A stretch of DNA of 64,000 nt, from NCBI RefSeq assembly GCF_014873875.1, contig NZ_JADBEM010000001.1, forward strand, positions 6,572,001 through 6,636,000, given 5' to 3'. The number at the start of each line of letters is the position of its first letter. Position 1 is the stretch's first letter. The stretch comes from Actinopolymorpha pittospori (GTDB lineage Bacteria > Actinomycetota > Actinomycetes > Propionibacteriales > Actinopolymorphaceae). A program made the translations under genes and the position numbers. Below the pieces are notes generated by a model, which was not told the DNA's origin, did no database searches, and saw only the letters and a program-made list of their open reading frames with translations. Of the stretch, positions 50,410-63,937 are shown one piece after another.

Positions 50410-50616
50410 AGAGGAGTTGCCCTGGTTCCGGGCTGGTAGGTCTGGGGCTGGGAAGCGTCTGATCCTTGAGAACTCAACAGCGTGCCGAAAGTCGATGCAT
50501 AAGTTTGTCCCCGTCTGGGATGCTGGTGCATTTATGTGCTGGTGTTTCGACGGATTCCTTTGGTATGCAGGCGACCTCTTTTGGGGTTGTTTGTTTGCCG
50601 GGATGTTTTCTCCAGT

Positions 50617-55647
<5,031 letters not shown>

Positions 55648-55787
55648 CACACTCTCATGTTTTTTCGTCGTGTTGGCTTGAAAGATTGTGCGTCCACTAT
55701 GCGGTTCTGAAGGTACGGGCCGGATCCATCACTCACCCCAACGTTTGTTGTGGTTGTTGGGTGTGGTGGGCCTGATATTTTCATAGG

Positions 55788-55906
55788 GTTACGGCGGTCA
55801 TGGCGAAGGGGAAACACCCGGTCCCATTCCGAACCCGGAAGTTAAGCTCTTCAGCGCCGATGGTACTGCAGGAGGGATCCTGTGGGAGAGTAGGACACCG
55901 CCGGAC
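55788..55906 (+). rRNA. rrf: 5S ribosomal RNA
   Basis: About 119 bases. TACGGCGGT (55790-55798) pairs with ACCGCCGGA (55897-55905) as helix I with one mismatch. The core CCATTCCGAACCCGGAAGTT and CGCCGATGGTACTGCAGG are typical of actinobacterial 5S rRNA. Confidence 0.96.
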
Positions 55907-55919
55907 ATTCTTTCGTTGA

Positions 55920-55945
55920 GGGCCACCCCGCATGGGGTGGCCCTT
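55920..55945 (+). terminator. rRNA operon terminator
   Basis: GGGCCACCCC (55920-55929) and GGGGTGGCCC (55934-55943) form a perfect 10-bp stem around GCAT, followed by TT. It begins 14 bases after 5S. The remaining bases to 56230 show no supported gene. Confidence 0.85.
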
Positions 55946-56230
55946 GACGCATGTACGGAAAGCCGCGTCGACCAGTCCGCACGGCAACCGCGACAACTCG
56001 CTGGCAGCCGTCCTGGGGACGCGATCGTCGGTGGATTTGTCGCTGGTGCACCAGGCCCGCGGGATGCCGAGCTCGGCTCCGATGCGGGACCTGTGCCGGT
56101 CATCGCACCCCACGCGGTCCGCCGGCCGCGAAGCGCCGTTCGAGATGGCGCGCCCAATGCCGCGCAGGCGGGATTCGGCGTGCTGCCGGCGGCACGGCAA
56201 AATGGTAGTTCGGACGTTCTGAGGAGCACG

Positions 56231-58123
56231 ATGAGCGACAGTTCGAGGCGCGGCGAAGATCGGGACCGCGATCGGCGTGACAGCGGCCGCGACAAGCGTT
56301 CGGGAGGCGGTGCCTCCCGAGGTCGGAGCGACGGTGCTGCCGGCGCCCGGGGCTCGCGCTCCTCGGGGACCGGCGGGCGCCCCGGAGGCCGCTTCGGCCA
56401 GGGCGGGTCCGGTCGTTCCGAGGGACGTCGTGACTCGAGTCAGGACCGGCGCGGCTCGGGACGATCTTCTGATCGGACCACCGGGTCTACGGGAGCGCGC
56501 TCGGGCGGCAGCCGTTTCGGTGGCGCCGGCGGCTCCCGGGACGGTTCTGGACGCCAGGACGGCGGCGCACGCGGTGCTGGAGGTGGCACCCGCGGTAGCG
56601 GCGGCTTCGGCGGCGCACGAGGTTCCGGTTCTGGAGATCGGCGGAGCGATTCGCCTCGTCGTAGTGATTCCCAGGGCTACCGCGGCGGCTCGTCCGGACG
56701 TTCGTCGAGTGCTTCGGGCGCCGGCCGGTCGAGTTGGGACAAGCCGTCGCGCACTTCGCGCTCTGACCAGGGTGATCGTGGGGGGCGTTCGGAGCGTCGG
56801 GATTGGAACGATCGGCCTGAGCGGAGTTCGCGGCCTGAGCGGAGCGACCGCGGGGATCGCCCCGGTCGCTCAGGTGGTGGCTTCGGACGTTCGTCGAGTG
56901 CTTCGGGCGCCGGCCGGTCGAGTTGGGACAAGCCGTCCCGGACTTCGCGCTCTGACCAGGGTGATCGTGGGGGGCGTTCGGAGCGTCGGGATTGGAACGA
57001 TCGGCCTGAGCGGAGTTCGCGGCCTGAGCGAAGTGACCGTACGGATCGTGGGGGGCGTTCGGAGCGTCGGGATTGGAATGACCGGCCTGAGCGGAGTTCG
57101 CGGCCTGAGCGGAGCGACCGCGGGGATCGCCCCGGTCGCACGACTGGCGGCTCCGGACGGGGTCGCTTCAGCGAGGGCGACCGCCCGGCCGGGCGTTCCG
57201 CGACTGGCGCTGGTGGGCCTTCTCGCGCCGGATCCGGGCGCTCGCAGGGATCGTCGGCCTCGCGTTCTGGAGGCTACGCGGGGAAGGGCACCGGGTCGGA
57301 CCGCCCAGGACGAAGCGGCGAGAAGCCGGAAAGGCGAAGCTTCGACGACCGCCGGAGCGGGCGGCCGTCGGACGCTCGGTCAGCCGGCAGCGATCGGCGC
57401 GACGGTTACGGCGAGCGTCGCCGCGGAGGCACCCGTGACCGTGAGGTCGCGGCGACCGTCGTTTCCGGGCCACCCATCCCCAGCGAGATCACCGGCCTGG
57501 AGCTCGATCCGGAGGTACGCCGTCAACTCGGCACCCTCAGCAAGGCGGCAGCAGACCGGGTGGCACGCCATCTCGTCGCGGCCGGCCAACTGGTCGACGA
57601 CGAGCCCGAGACGGCGTTGGCCCACGCGATGGAGGCACGTCGCGAGGGCTCGCGCCTGGGTGTCGTCCGGGAGGCGGTGGGCTACACGGCCTACGCCGTG
57701 GGCAACTTCGAGCAGGCCCTGGCGGAGTTTCGTGCCGCCCGCCGGATGACCGGCTCCGCGGAGTACTTCCCGGTGATGGCCGACAGCGAGCGCGGCCTGG
57801 GCCGGCCCGAACGCGCCCTCGAGCTGATCGCGAGCGTGGATCGGACCGAGCTGGACCCGGTCGAACGCATCGAACTCCTGATCGTCGAGGCGGGGGCGCG
57901 TCGCGACCTCGGCCAGGCTGCTGCGGCGTTGGCGGTGCTCGATGTCCCCGCCCTGCAGGGTCGAGCCTCCGACACGGCCGTCGCCCGAGTCCGCTACGCC
58001 TACGCCGACACGCTCGAGGAACTCGGCCGCACGGACGAGGCTGCGCAGTGGTTCGAGCGCGCGATCGACGCGGATCCCGAGGGGGAGACCGACGCCGAGG
58101 AGCGCCTCGCCCGGCTGACCTGA
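56231..58123 (+). CDS. TPR protein with long Arg/Gly/Ser-rich repetitive N-terminal half
   Basis: A 630-residue protein. Residues 1-410 are low complexity, rich in R, G, S and D, with RGG/SR-like motifs that are typical of disordered RNA-binding tails. Within it, a 63-residue unit (RSSSASGAGRSSWDKPSRTS...) occurs at about 156-218 and again from 219, and a 27-residue unit (DRGGRSERRDWNDRPERS...) occurs at about 182, 245 and 272, nearly identical also in DNA. Residues 415-630 are a helical TPR-like domain with YAVGNFEQALAEFRAARR and LGRTDEAAQWFERAIDADPE. Function unknown; location after the rRNA operon and RGG character suggest RNA or ribosome association (inference). GAGGAG lies four bases before ATG. 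Confidence 0.88.
   Translation: MSDSSRRGEDRDRDRRDSGRDKRSGGGASRGRSDGAAGARGSRSSGTGGRPGGRFGQGGSGRSEGRRDSSQDRRGSGRSSDRTTGSTGARSGGSRFGGAGGSRDGSGRQDGGARGAGGGTRGSGGFGGARGSGSGDRRSDSPRRSDSQGYRGGSSGRSSSASGAGRSSWDKPSRTSRSDQGDRGGRSERRDWNDRPERSSRPERSDRGDRPGRSGGGFGRSSSASGAGRSSWDKPSRTSRSDQGDRGGRSERRDWNDRPERSSRPERSDRTDRGGRSERRDWNDRPERSSRPERSDRGDRPGRTTGGSGRGRFSEGDRPAGRSATGAGGPSRAGSGRSQGSSASRSGGYAGKGTGSDRPGRSGEKPERRSFDDRRSGRPSDARSAGSDRRDGYGERRRGGTRDREVAATVVSGPPIPSEITGLELDPEVRRQLGTLSKAAADRVARHLVAAGQLVDDEPETALAHAMEARREGSRLGVVREAVGYTAYAVGNFEQALAEFRAARRMTGSAEYFPVMADSERGLGRPERALELIASVDRTELDPVERIELLIVEAGARRDLGQAAAALAVLDVPALQGRASDTAVARVRYAYADTLEELGRTDEAAQWFERAIDADPEGETDAEERLARLT
56696..57140 (+). repeat. In-frame DNA repeats within the TPR protein gene
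   Basis: A 189-bp unit starts at 56696 and again at 56885. The second copy runs to about 57043, where an 81-bp sub-unit (start points 56774, 56963 and 57044) is repeated once more. Copies differ by only a few bases and all shifts are multiples of three, so copy number can change without breaking the frame. Confidence 0.9.
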
Positions 58124-58210
58124 CCCGGTGTCAGAACTTCTCCACAGCTGCCGGATCGGTGGGCGTGTCCACAGCGCTCACGGCGGGCATGGCGGCTCCT
58201 ACCGGCTGAG

Positions 58211-58236
58211 AGAAGAGTTGGCGGCGCCAACCTTCT
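58211..58236. promoter_or_regulatory. Palindrome upstream of the SSB-like gene
   Basis: AGAAG-A-GTTGGC-GGC-GCCAAC-CTTCT is an almost perfect inverted repeat, 22 bases before the ATG. It could be an operator or a leader hairpin. Two DnaA-box-like words, TTCTCCACA (58138-58146) and GTGTCCACA (near 58167), lie upstream; their relevance is unproven. Confidence 0.4.
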
Positions 58237-58257
58237 GTCGAGCCGGAGGTAGTCGTC

Positions 58258-58650
58258 ATGACCGACGCACCAGACGACACAGGTCCCGCCGTTCCACCAC
58301 ATCGCAACGAGGTCCTGCTGGTCGGCCGGGTCGCGGCGCCCGCGGTCCGTCGTGACCTGCCCAGCGGGGCCGTCGTGGTCTCCGTCCGCGTGGTCGTGGA
58401 GCGAGATCCGCTGACCTTGCGGGAGCGGTCCGCCCGGGTGGATGCGATCGACTGCGCGTCGTGGGTGGCGACCTGCCACGCCGCGATGGAGGAATGGCAG
58501 GCGGGCGACGTCGTCGAGGTCGCTGGAACGCTGCGGCGGCGGTTTCGGCACAGTGAGGCCGGTCCGATCAGTCGCTACGAGGTCGAAGCCGATCGAGTCC
58601 GCCTTCTTGCTCCGAAGGAGCGGGTTCATGCTCCCCGAACGCGCGCATGA
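58258..58650 (+). CDS. Single-stranded DNA-binding (SSB)-like OB-fold protein
   Basis: A 130-residue protein with an OB fold of the SSB type: NEVLLVGRVAAPAVRRDLPSG, VVSVRVVVER, IDCASW and GDVVEVAGTLRRRF, ending SRYEVEADRVRLL. It lacks the Gly/Pro-rich tail and acidic tip that recruit partners to housekeeping SSB, so it is probably an accessory paralogue. The 3' end overlaps the convergent DUF1015 gene by 83 bases. Function beyond likely single-stranded DNA binding is unknown. Confidence 0.8.
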   Translation: MTDAPDDTGPAVPPHRNEVLLVGRVAAPAVRRDLPSGAVVVSVRVVVERDPLTLRERSARVDAIDCASWVATCHAAMEEWQAGDVVEVAGTLRRRFRHSEAGPISRYEVEADRVRLLAPKERVHAPRTRA

Positions 58651-60031
58651 CGAAGCCGGTGCGTGGTTTGGGTCCGAACGAGGTCGACTTCCGCGGCATC
58701 CGCCCACCCGCGCGGGCGACGGCCTGGACCGTCGCCACGTCGACGGGGTTGAGAAGGATCGCGATACCCCCACCGTCGCGGGCGCGTTGTGCCGCGGCGG
58801 CTTCGGTGTGGTCATAGCCGATCTGGTTCTCGCCCACGCCGACGATCCTCTCGAGCAACATGCCGTGCAGGACCTCCGTGTCGAGCGCGGGCAGGTGGCG
58901 CGGTTCGCCCGTGTCGAGCCGCGCCTCCTCCGCACCCTCCGGGGATGGGCGACCAGCGCCTGGCGCCCGGGTGCCCTCCTGCGCGCCGGCGGCCTGTCCG
59001 GTGAGCGGAAGGCTGAGCAGCTCCCACTGCTTACCGTCGGTCAGAAGGAACGCGTGTCGCTCGCCGCGGCAGGCCGCGAGCGCCGCGTGCGCCTGGGTGG
59101 CGTCCGCGCCGTAGGAATCGATCCGAAACGCACTCGCCGCGGCGGCGGTGACGTCCGCGAGGGTCACCCCCGACACCGTTCGGTGGATGGCGGTGAGCTC
59201 GAGTGGATGGGCGCGCTGGTCGACGAGAAGTGCGAGGCCGCTGTCCCAGGGGCCGGCGCCGGCGCCGCGGGCGCGCATCTCTTCCTGCAGCCGCAGATAG
59301 GTCGCATACCGGTGGTGCCCGTCCGCGATCAGTGCCTGTCGTGGCGCGAGGTCGGCCGCGATGGCCGCCAACGCCGTAGGGTCGCTGATCCGCCAGATTC
59401 GATGCTCCGACCCGTCCGTCGCGGGCGCGTCGATCAACGGCGCAACACGGACCGCCGCCTCCACGAGTTCGCTGGCGACCCCGCCGCCGTCGTAGACGAG
59501 CAGGATGGGTTCGAGATTGGCCGCACAGGCCGACATCAGGGCCAACCGGTCTGCGACCGGCCCGGGCAGCACGTCCTCGTGGGGGAGGATCACCCCTTCT
59601 TCGGCCTGTCGCAGTCCGACCGCTCCGAGCAGCCCGCGAAGGATCACCGGCCGGCCGGTGAGGGTTTCCGTCCGCTGCTCGTAGACATACAGGGCGGGCT
59701 CGCCGTCCACCCGCAACACACCGTCCTCGCGCCAGCTGGCAAACAGTGCCGCCGCGCGCCGGTAGTGCTCGCGCCCGTTCTCCTCGGCCGCCGGCGGGCG
59801 ACGGTCCGTCGTCCAGTCGGCGGGTCCAGCGGGACGTGGAAGGATGACCCGGACAATGTTGTGCGGTTCGGCCGCGGCCAGTGCCGCCACCGTTTCGCGG
59901 TCGAGGACGTCATAGGGCGGGGACGTGACGGCGGCCAGATCACTGACCTGATCGGCCGCATACCGCAGGCCACGAAACGGCGAGAGCACGAGTGGGCGGT
60001 TGGTTGGGGCGGTATCAGTCACGCTGGGCAT
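58568..60031 (-). CDS. DUF1015 family protein
   Basis: A 487-residue member of DUF1015 (COG4198). Family landmarks are SPFRGLRYAADQV and TSPPYDVLDRETV at the N-terminus, HNIVRVILPR, YVYEQRT, ADGHHRYATYLRL and RMPRKSTSFGPKPRTGFVMR near the end. No biochemical function is established; the GHHRY block suggests an enzyme-like active site. An Ala/Gly/Pro-rich stretch (QAAGAQEGTRAPGAGRPSPE) looks like an insertion. The ATG at 60031 begins the conserved part. Its 3' end overlaps the SSB-like gene. Confidence 0.85.
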   Translation of the reverse strand: MPSVTDTAPTNRPLVLSPFRGLRYAADQVSDLAAVTSPPYDVLDRETVAALAAAEPHNIVRVILPRPAGPADWTTDRRPPAAEENGREHYRRAAALFASWREDGVLRVDGEPALYVYEQRTETLTGRPVILRGLLGAVGLRQAEEGVILPHEDVLPGPVADRLALMSACAANLEPILLVYDGGGVASELVEAAVRVAPLIDAPATDGSEHRIWRISDPTALAAIAADLAPRQALIADGHHRYATYLRLQEEMRARGAGAGPWDSGLALLVDQRAHPLELTAIHRTVSGVTLADVTAAAASAFRIDSYGADATQAHAALAACRGERHAFLLTDGKQWELLSLPLTGQAAGAQEGTRAPGAGRPSPEGAEEARLDTGEPRHLPALDTEVLHGMLLERIVGVGENQIGYDHTEAAAAQRARDGGGIAILLNPVDVATVQAVARAGGRMPRKSTSFGPKPRTGFVMRAFGEHEPAPSEQEGGLDRLRPRSD

Positions 60032-60144
60032 GGTAGGTCGCCGCCCGCGGCCACTGTGAACGACGTGCATACCTGCTGACATACCCGTCAGGAATAGCGC
60101 CGCGCCCCCGCCGGTTGAGTGGGCCTTGAGGACGGGAGGTAAAC

Positions 60145-60552
60145 GTGACCGAGAACACCGCTGGCGAACCCCGTGGGGACGTCTACGACTGGTATCGCCG
60201 TGGGGTCGAACTCCTCGAAGCCGGTGACTCCGCTGCCGCCGCCCAGGTGCTTGGCCACGCCCAGAACGCCGAGCCCGCGTCGAAGTCGATTCGGGAGGCA
60301 CTGGCACGTGCCCTGTTCAACAGCCGACAGTACGCCGACTCCGCGGCCACCTTCGAAGGGCTGGTCGAGGAGAATCCTTCCGACGATTACGCCCATTTCG
60401 GGCTCGGCCTAGCGCTGAGCCGGATGGGGCGCCACGATGCCGCCGCGCCGCACCTCGCGATGGCGGCGGCGATGCGCCCGACGTCGGATCACTACACCGG
60501 TGCCCTCCGACAGGTGAGGGCCACGCTGAAAGCGCGGGAGGACATGCAGTGA
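60145..60552 (+). CDS. Small tetratricopeptide-repeat protein
   Basis: A 135-residue helical protein made of about three TPR-like units (WYRRGVELLEAGDSAAAAQVLGHA, ALARALFNSRQYADSAATFEGLV, AHFGLGLALSRMGRHDAAAPHLAMA). It has no enzyme motif and probably acts as a protein-interaction module. GTG 60145 is preceded by GGGAGG. The stop overlaps the HAD hydrolase start as GTGA, so the two are coupled. Confidence 0.82.
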   Translation: MTENTAGEPRGDVYDWYRRGVELLEAGDSAAAAQVLGHAQNAEPASKSIREALARALFNSRQYADSAATFEGLVEENPSDDYAHFGLGLALSRMGRHDAAAPHLAMAAAMRPTSDHYTGALRQVRATLKAREDMQ

Positions 60553-61655
60553 CCGGCTCGATCACGCCCGAGGCAGATCCCGATCCGGGGCTGACACCAC
60601 TGGCCGGGGCGATCCGACCGCTGGTGGAACTCTTCGACACCGGACTGTTCGACCTCGACGGCGTGGTCTACGTCGGCGCGGACGCGGTACCGCGGGCTCC
60701 GGAGGAGCTGAAGCGGGCCCGTGCCGAAGGCCTACGGGTCACGTTCGTGACCAACAACGCATCTCGTACACCGGACGCGGTCATCGACCACCTGCGCAAG
60801 GTGGGGGTGGCCGCGTCCGTCGACGACGTGGTGACGTCGGCACAGGCGGCGGCTCGGCTGGTCGCCGACCGGGTGCCCGCCGGGTCCCGCGTCCTCGTGG
60901 TCGGCGGTGAGGGCCTCCTGGTCGCGGTCCGCGAGCGTGGCCTTGTCCCCGTCGCCTCGGCCGCCGACGATCCCGCCGCGGTGGTCCAGGGCTTCCATCC
61001 GAGCGTGGGCTGGCGCAACCTCGCGGAAGGGGCATACGCCCTGGCGAGGGACATCCCCTGGGTGGCGTCCAACGTCGACCGGACCCTGCCCACCGACGGC
61101 GGTTTGGCGCCTGGCAACGGCACGCTCGTCGAGGTGATTCGGCTGGCTACCGGGAAGACGCCGGTCATCGCCGGGAAGCCGGCACCTCCGCTGTTCCACG
61201 AGACGGTGGAGCGCGTGGGTGGCAAACGGCCGCTCGTGATCGGTGACCGACTCGACACCGACATCGAGGGAGCCCATGCCGCCGGAATGCCGAGCCTGTT
61301 GGTGCTGACCGGAGTCACGACCCTCGACGATCTCGTCGCGGCGCCGCCGAACCACCGACCCACCTACCTCGCCAACGATCTGGCCGGCCTGTTCACCACG
61401 CATCCAGCGCCACGGCGCGAGCCGAACGGTGCTCGGTGCGGCGCCTGGACGGCCACGATCGAGGACGCGTCCCGGGACGACGGCGGCGCGGCCGGCCGGT
61501 CCTCGCGCGCGCGGGTTCGACTGAGCGGCTCCGGTGACCCGATGGACGGCGCCCGGGCTCTGCTCAGCGCCGTCTGGGCGACCGACGACCCGGGCGAGAT
61601 CGACGCCGCGGAGGCCCTGGAAGTCCTGCGCGCCCACCGGAAGTCCATGGGCTAG
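60549..61655 (+). CDS. HAD-superfamily (class IIA, NagD-like) phosphatase
   Basis: A 368-residue hydrolase. HAD motif I is FDLDGVVYVG (nucleophile Asp), motif II TNNAS, motif III lysine in IAGKPAPPLF, and motif IV GDRLDTDIEGAHAAGM. The C2-type cap between motifs II and III is that of p-nitrophenyl phosphatase/NagD. A C-terminal extension of about 80 residues (from around 290) is less conserved. Likely removes phosphate from a small metabolite; substrate unknown. Starts with GTG overlapping the TPR gene. Confidence 0.9.
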   Translation: MTGSITPEADPDPGLTPLAGAIRPLVELFDTGLFDLDGVVYVGADAVPRAPEELKRARAEGLRVTFVTNNASRTPDAVIDHLRKVGVAASVDDVVTSAQAAARLVADRVPAGSRVLVVGGEGLLVAVRERGLVPVASAADDPAAVVQGFHPSVGWRNLAEGAYALARDIPWVASNVDRTLPTDGGLAPGNGTLVEVIRLATGKTPVIAGKPAPPLFHETVERVGGKRPLVIGDRLDTDIEGAHAAGMPSLLVLTGVTTLDDLVAAPPNHRPTYLANDLAGLFTTHPAPRREPNGARCGAWTATIEDASRDDGGAAGRSSRARVRLSGSGDPMDGARALLSAVWATDDPGEIDAAEALEVLRAHRKSMG

Positions 61656-61785
61656 TGTCGAGTGGCGGGCCGGTCACGGTCCGCTGGTCAGACTCACTGA
61701 TCAGGTTCTCGGCACCACCCGGTCGTGACGTGGTGGAAACGTCGGGCCGCCACGGGGAGCGTCGAGGCAAGGAGACACAGGCAGC

Positions 61786-62076
61786 GTGGAACACCAAACA
61801 CCGGGGGAGCGCCCGGCCTTCTCCCACTCGGGCGAGCCCGAGTCGGTGTCGGTCGCGCCGCCCTACGACGACGCCGAGACGGTGTCGACCGGCGCGGATG
61901 TTGCCTACGACCCCACCGGCAGGCCCGACGTCGACGCCGTCCTCGACCGGCTGACCGAGCTCGAAGGGCTCCCGCCGAGCGAGCACATCGACATCTACGA
62001 GGACGCCCATCGCCGTCTGCACGAGACCTTGCTGGCGGCGGGAGAAGGCCGTGAGGATCGCGCTGGGCAGCCCTGA
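61786..62076 (+). CDS. Small conserved-looking protein upstream of tlyA
   Basis: A 96-residue protein from GTG 61786, with AAGGAGA 13 bases upstream. The first 50 residues are polar and probably disordered; the rest (DVDAVLDRLTELEGLPPSEHIDIYEDAHRRLHETLLAAGE) forms two amphipathic helices and resembles short proteins I recall before tlyA in other actinobacteria. No function known. It overlaps tlyA by 26 bases, so translational coupling is likely. Confidence 0.65.
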   Translation: MEHQTPGERPAFSHSGEPESVSVAPPYDDAETVSTGADVAYDPTGRPDVDAVLDRLTELEGLPPSEHIDIYEDAHRRLHETLLAAGEGREDRAGQP

Positions 62077-62935
62077 GCGGTCGGGTCAGCGGTCGGGTCC
62101 AGGAGGGCCCTCCGGGCGGGCGCGCCTCGATGTCGAGTTGGTACGCCGGGGGCTCGCGCGTTCGCGTGACCACGCCGTCGAACTCGTCGCGCGCGGCAGG
62201 GTGCGAGTCGGCGGTGTCGCCGCGACCAAGGCCTCCCGCCCGGTGACGCCTGACGACCAGCTCGAGGTCGACGACACCGGCACCGATTTCGTCTCGCGCG
62301 GCGGTCACAAGCTCGTCGGTGCGCTCTCGGCCTTCGGCCCACACGGGTTGACCGTCGAGGGCCGGCGCTGCCTGGACGCGGGTGCCTCCACCGGGGGTTT
62401 CACCGAGGTCCTGCTTCGGTCCGGCGCCACCCGGGTGGTGGCGGTCGACGTGGGCCGAGACCAGCTCGTACCGGCCCTGCGTGCCCACCCGCTGGTCGAC
62501 GTCCACGAGCGGACCCACGTCCGCGATCTCCGGCCGGAGCAGGTGGGCGGAACCGTCGACCTGCTCGTCGCCGACCTGTCGTTCATCTCACTCACCGTCG
62601 TCATGCCCGCCCTGCGACGACTCGTCGAGGAGGGCGGCGACCTGGTGCTCCTCGTCAAGCCGCAGTTCGAGGTCGGCAAGTCCCGCCTGGGCCGTGGTGG
62701 CGTCGTCCGCGACCCCGCGCTCCGGCACGACGCCATCCGCGGTGTCGCCCGGGCCGCCGCTGAGGTGGGTCTCGGCGTCGCCGGCCTAACCGTGAGCCCG
62801 ATCCAGGGACCGGCCGGTAACACGGAGTACTTTCTGTGGCTCCGCGCGGACGCGCCGTCCTTCCGGGAGAGCGCACTCGACACACTCGAAACACCAGACC
62901 AGGACAGCGAACCACCGAAGGAGTCTCCGCTGTGA
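62051..62935 (+). CDS. tlyA: TlyA-family rRNA 2'-O-methyltransferase
   Basis: A 294-residue protein. The N-terminal S4 domain (about 23-85) has RLDVELVRRGLARSRDHAVELV. The Rossmann-like FtsJ domain (about 90-270) has DAGASTGGFTEVLLRSGA (SAM binding), VADLSFISL and LVKPQFEVGKSRLG. Mycobacterial TlyA 2'-O-methylates cytidines in 16S and 23S rRNA and its loss gives capreomycin resistance. GTG 62051 is chosen on ORF extent. The stop overlaps nadK as GTGA; tlyA-nadK-recN is a conserved actinobacterial order. Confidence 0.94.
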   Translation: MRIALGSPERSGQRSGPGGPSGRARLDVELVRRGLARSRDHAVELVARGRVRVGGVAATKASRPVTPDDQLEVDDTGTDFVSRGGHKLVGALSAFGPHGLTVEGRRCLDAGASTGGFTEVLLRSGATRVVAVDVGRDQLVPALRAHPLVDVHERTHVRDLRPEQVGGTVDLLVADLSFISLTVVMPALRRLVEEGGDLVLLVKPQFEVGKSRLGRGGVVRDPALRHDAIRGVARAAAEVGLGVAGLTVSPIQGPAGNTEYFLWLRADAPSFRESALDTLETPDQDSEPPKESPL

Positions 62936-63927
62936 CTGACGAACGCACAGTGCTCCTCGTGGTTCACACGGGGAGATCGGAAGCCACCCATCTGGCCAGG
63001 GAGTCGGCCGCGAAGCTCGCGCACGCCGGCGTCGGCGTACGCCTGCTCGCTCCCGACGCCGAGGACGTGGGAGTGGACAAGGCCGAGGTCGTCGAGGTGA
63101 CCCCCACGGCGGCCGAAGGCTGCGAGATGGTGATGGTGCTCGGCGGTGACGGCACCATTCTGCGGGGCGCCGAGGTGGCGCGGGCCTCTGGCACACCTGT
63201 CCTCGGGGTCAACCTCGGGCACATCGGATTCCTCGCCGAGTCCGAGCGCGACGACCTCGACGTCACCATCGACCACGTCGTCCACAGGAAGTACGCCGTC
63301 GAGGAGCGGATGACCCTCGACGTGACCATCACCTACAACGGTGGCGTGGTCGCCTCGCAGTGGGCACTGAACGAAGCCAGCATCGAGAAGTCGGCGCGGG
63401 AGCGGATGCTCGAGATGGTCGTCGAGGTCGACGGGCGGCCCCTGTCGCGCTGGGGCGCCGACGGCATCGTCGCGGCGACGCCAACGGGTTCGACGGCCTA
63501 CGCGTTCTCCGCGGGCGGCCCGATCGTGTGGCCCGAGCTCGAGGCGATGCTGGTGGTGCCGCTGAGCGCGCACGCGCTGTTCTCCCGTCCCCTCGTCGTC
63601 TCGCCGCGTTCGGTGGTGGCCGTCGAGCTGATGCACCGCAACACCGAGCCCGGCGTCCTGTGGTGCGACGGACGTCGTACGGAGGAGCTTCCGCCCGGAG
63701 CACGTGTGGAGGTCCGCCGTGGCGTGCAGCCGGTCCGGTTGGCCCGACTGCACCGCGGACTGTTCACCGACCGCCTGGTGGCGAAGTTCGGCCTGCCCGT
63801 GCAGGGCTGGCGCGGCGGTCTGGACCAGCCCCCACGGCACGCGGCGGCCGATGTCGGGGCCGTACGACGGAAGCGTCCGACACCACCGGTGGACGAGCAC
63901 TCGGACGACGTCGGCGCGACCCCGTAG
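62932..63927 (+). CDS. nadK: NAD kinase
   Basis: A 331-residue NAD kinase (PpnK) that makes NADP+. GGDGT is in MVLGGDGTILRGAE, NE in ALNEASIEK, and the glycine-rich GADGIVAATPTGSTAYAFSAGGP completes the active site. The C-terminal 45 residues are polar and probably disordered. GTG 62932 overlaps the tlyA stop. recN follows ten bases after the stop. Confidence 0.96.
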   Translation: MTDERTVLLVVHTGRSEATHLARESAAKLAHAGVGVRLLAPDAEDVGVDKAEVVEVTPTAAEGCEMVMVLGGDGTILRGAEVARASGTPVLGVNLGHIGFLAESERDDLDVTIDHVVHRKYAVEERMTLDVTITYNGGVVASQWALNEASIEKSARERMLEMVVEVDGRPLSRWGADGIVAATPTGSTAYAFSAGGPIVWPELEAMLVVPLSAHALFSRPLVVSPRSVVAVELMHRNTEPGVLWCDGRRTEELPPGARVEVRRGVQPVRLARLHRGLFTDRLVAKFGLPVQGWRGGLDQPPRHAAADVGAVRRKRPTPPVDEHSDDVGATP

Positions 63928-63937
63928 AGTTCCGGCG

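Noticed and set aside
56696..57140. Direct repeats that could be taken for a CRISPR array
   Set aside because: Units are 81 and 189 bp, contiguous and in frame with a coding gene; there are no unique spacers and no cas genes.
56277..57749. A 490-codon open frame in another phase of the TPR gene
   Set aside because: The real frame has the TPR domain and a good ribosome site; the other frame is an Arg/Val/Gly-rich by-product of the same repeats.
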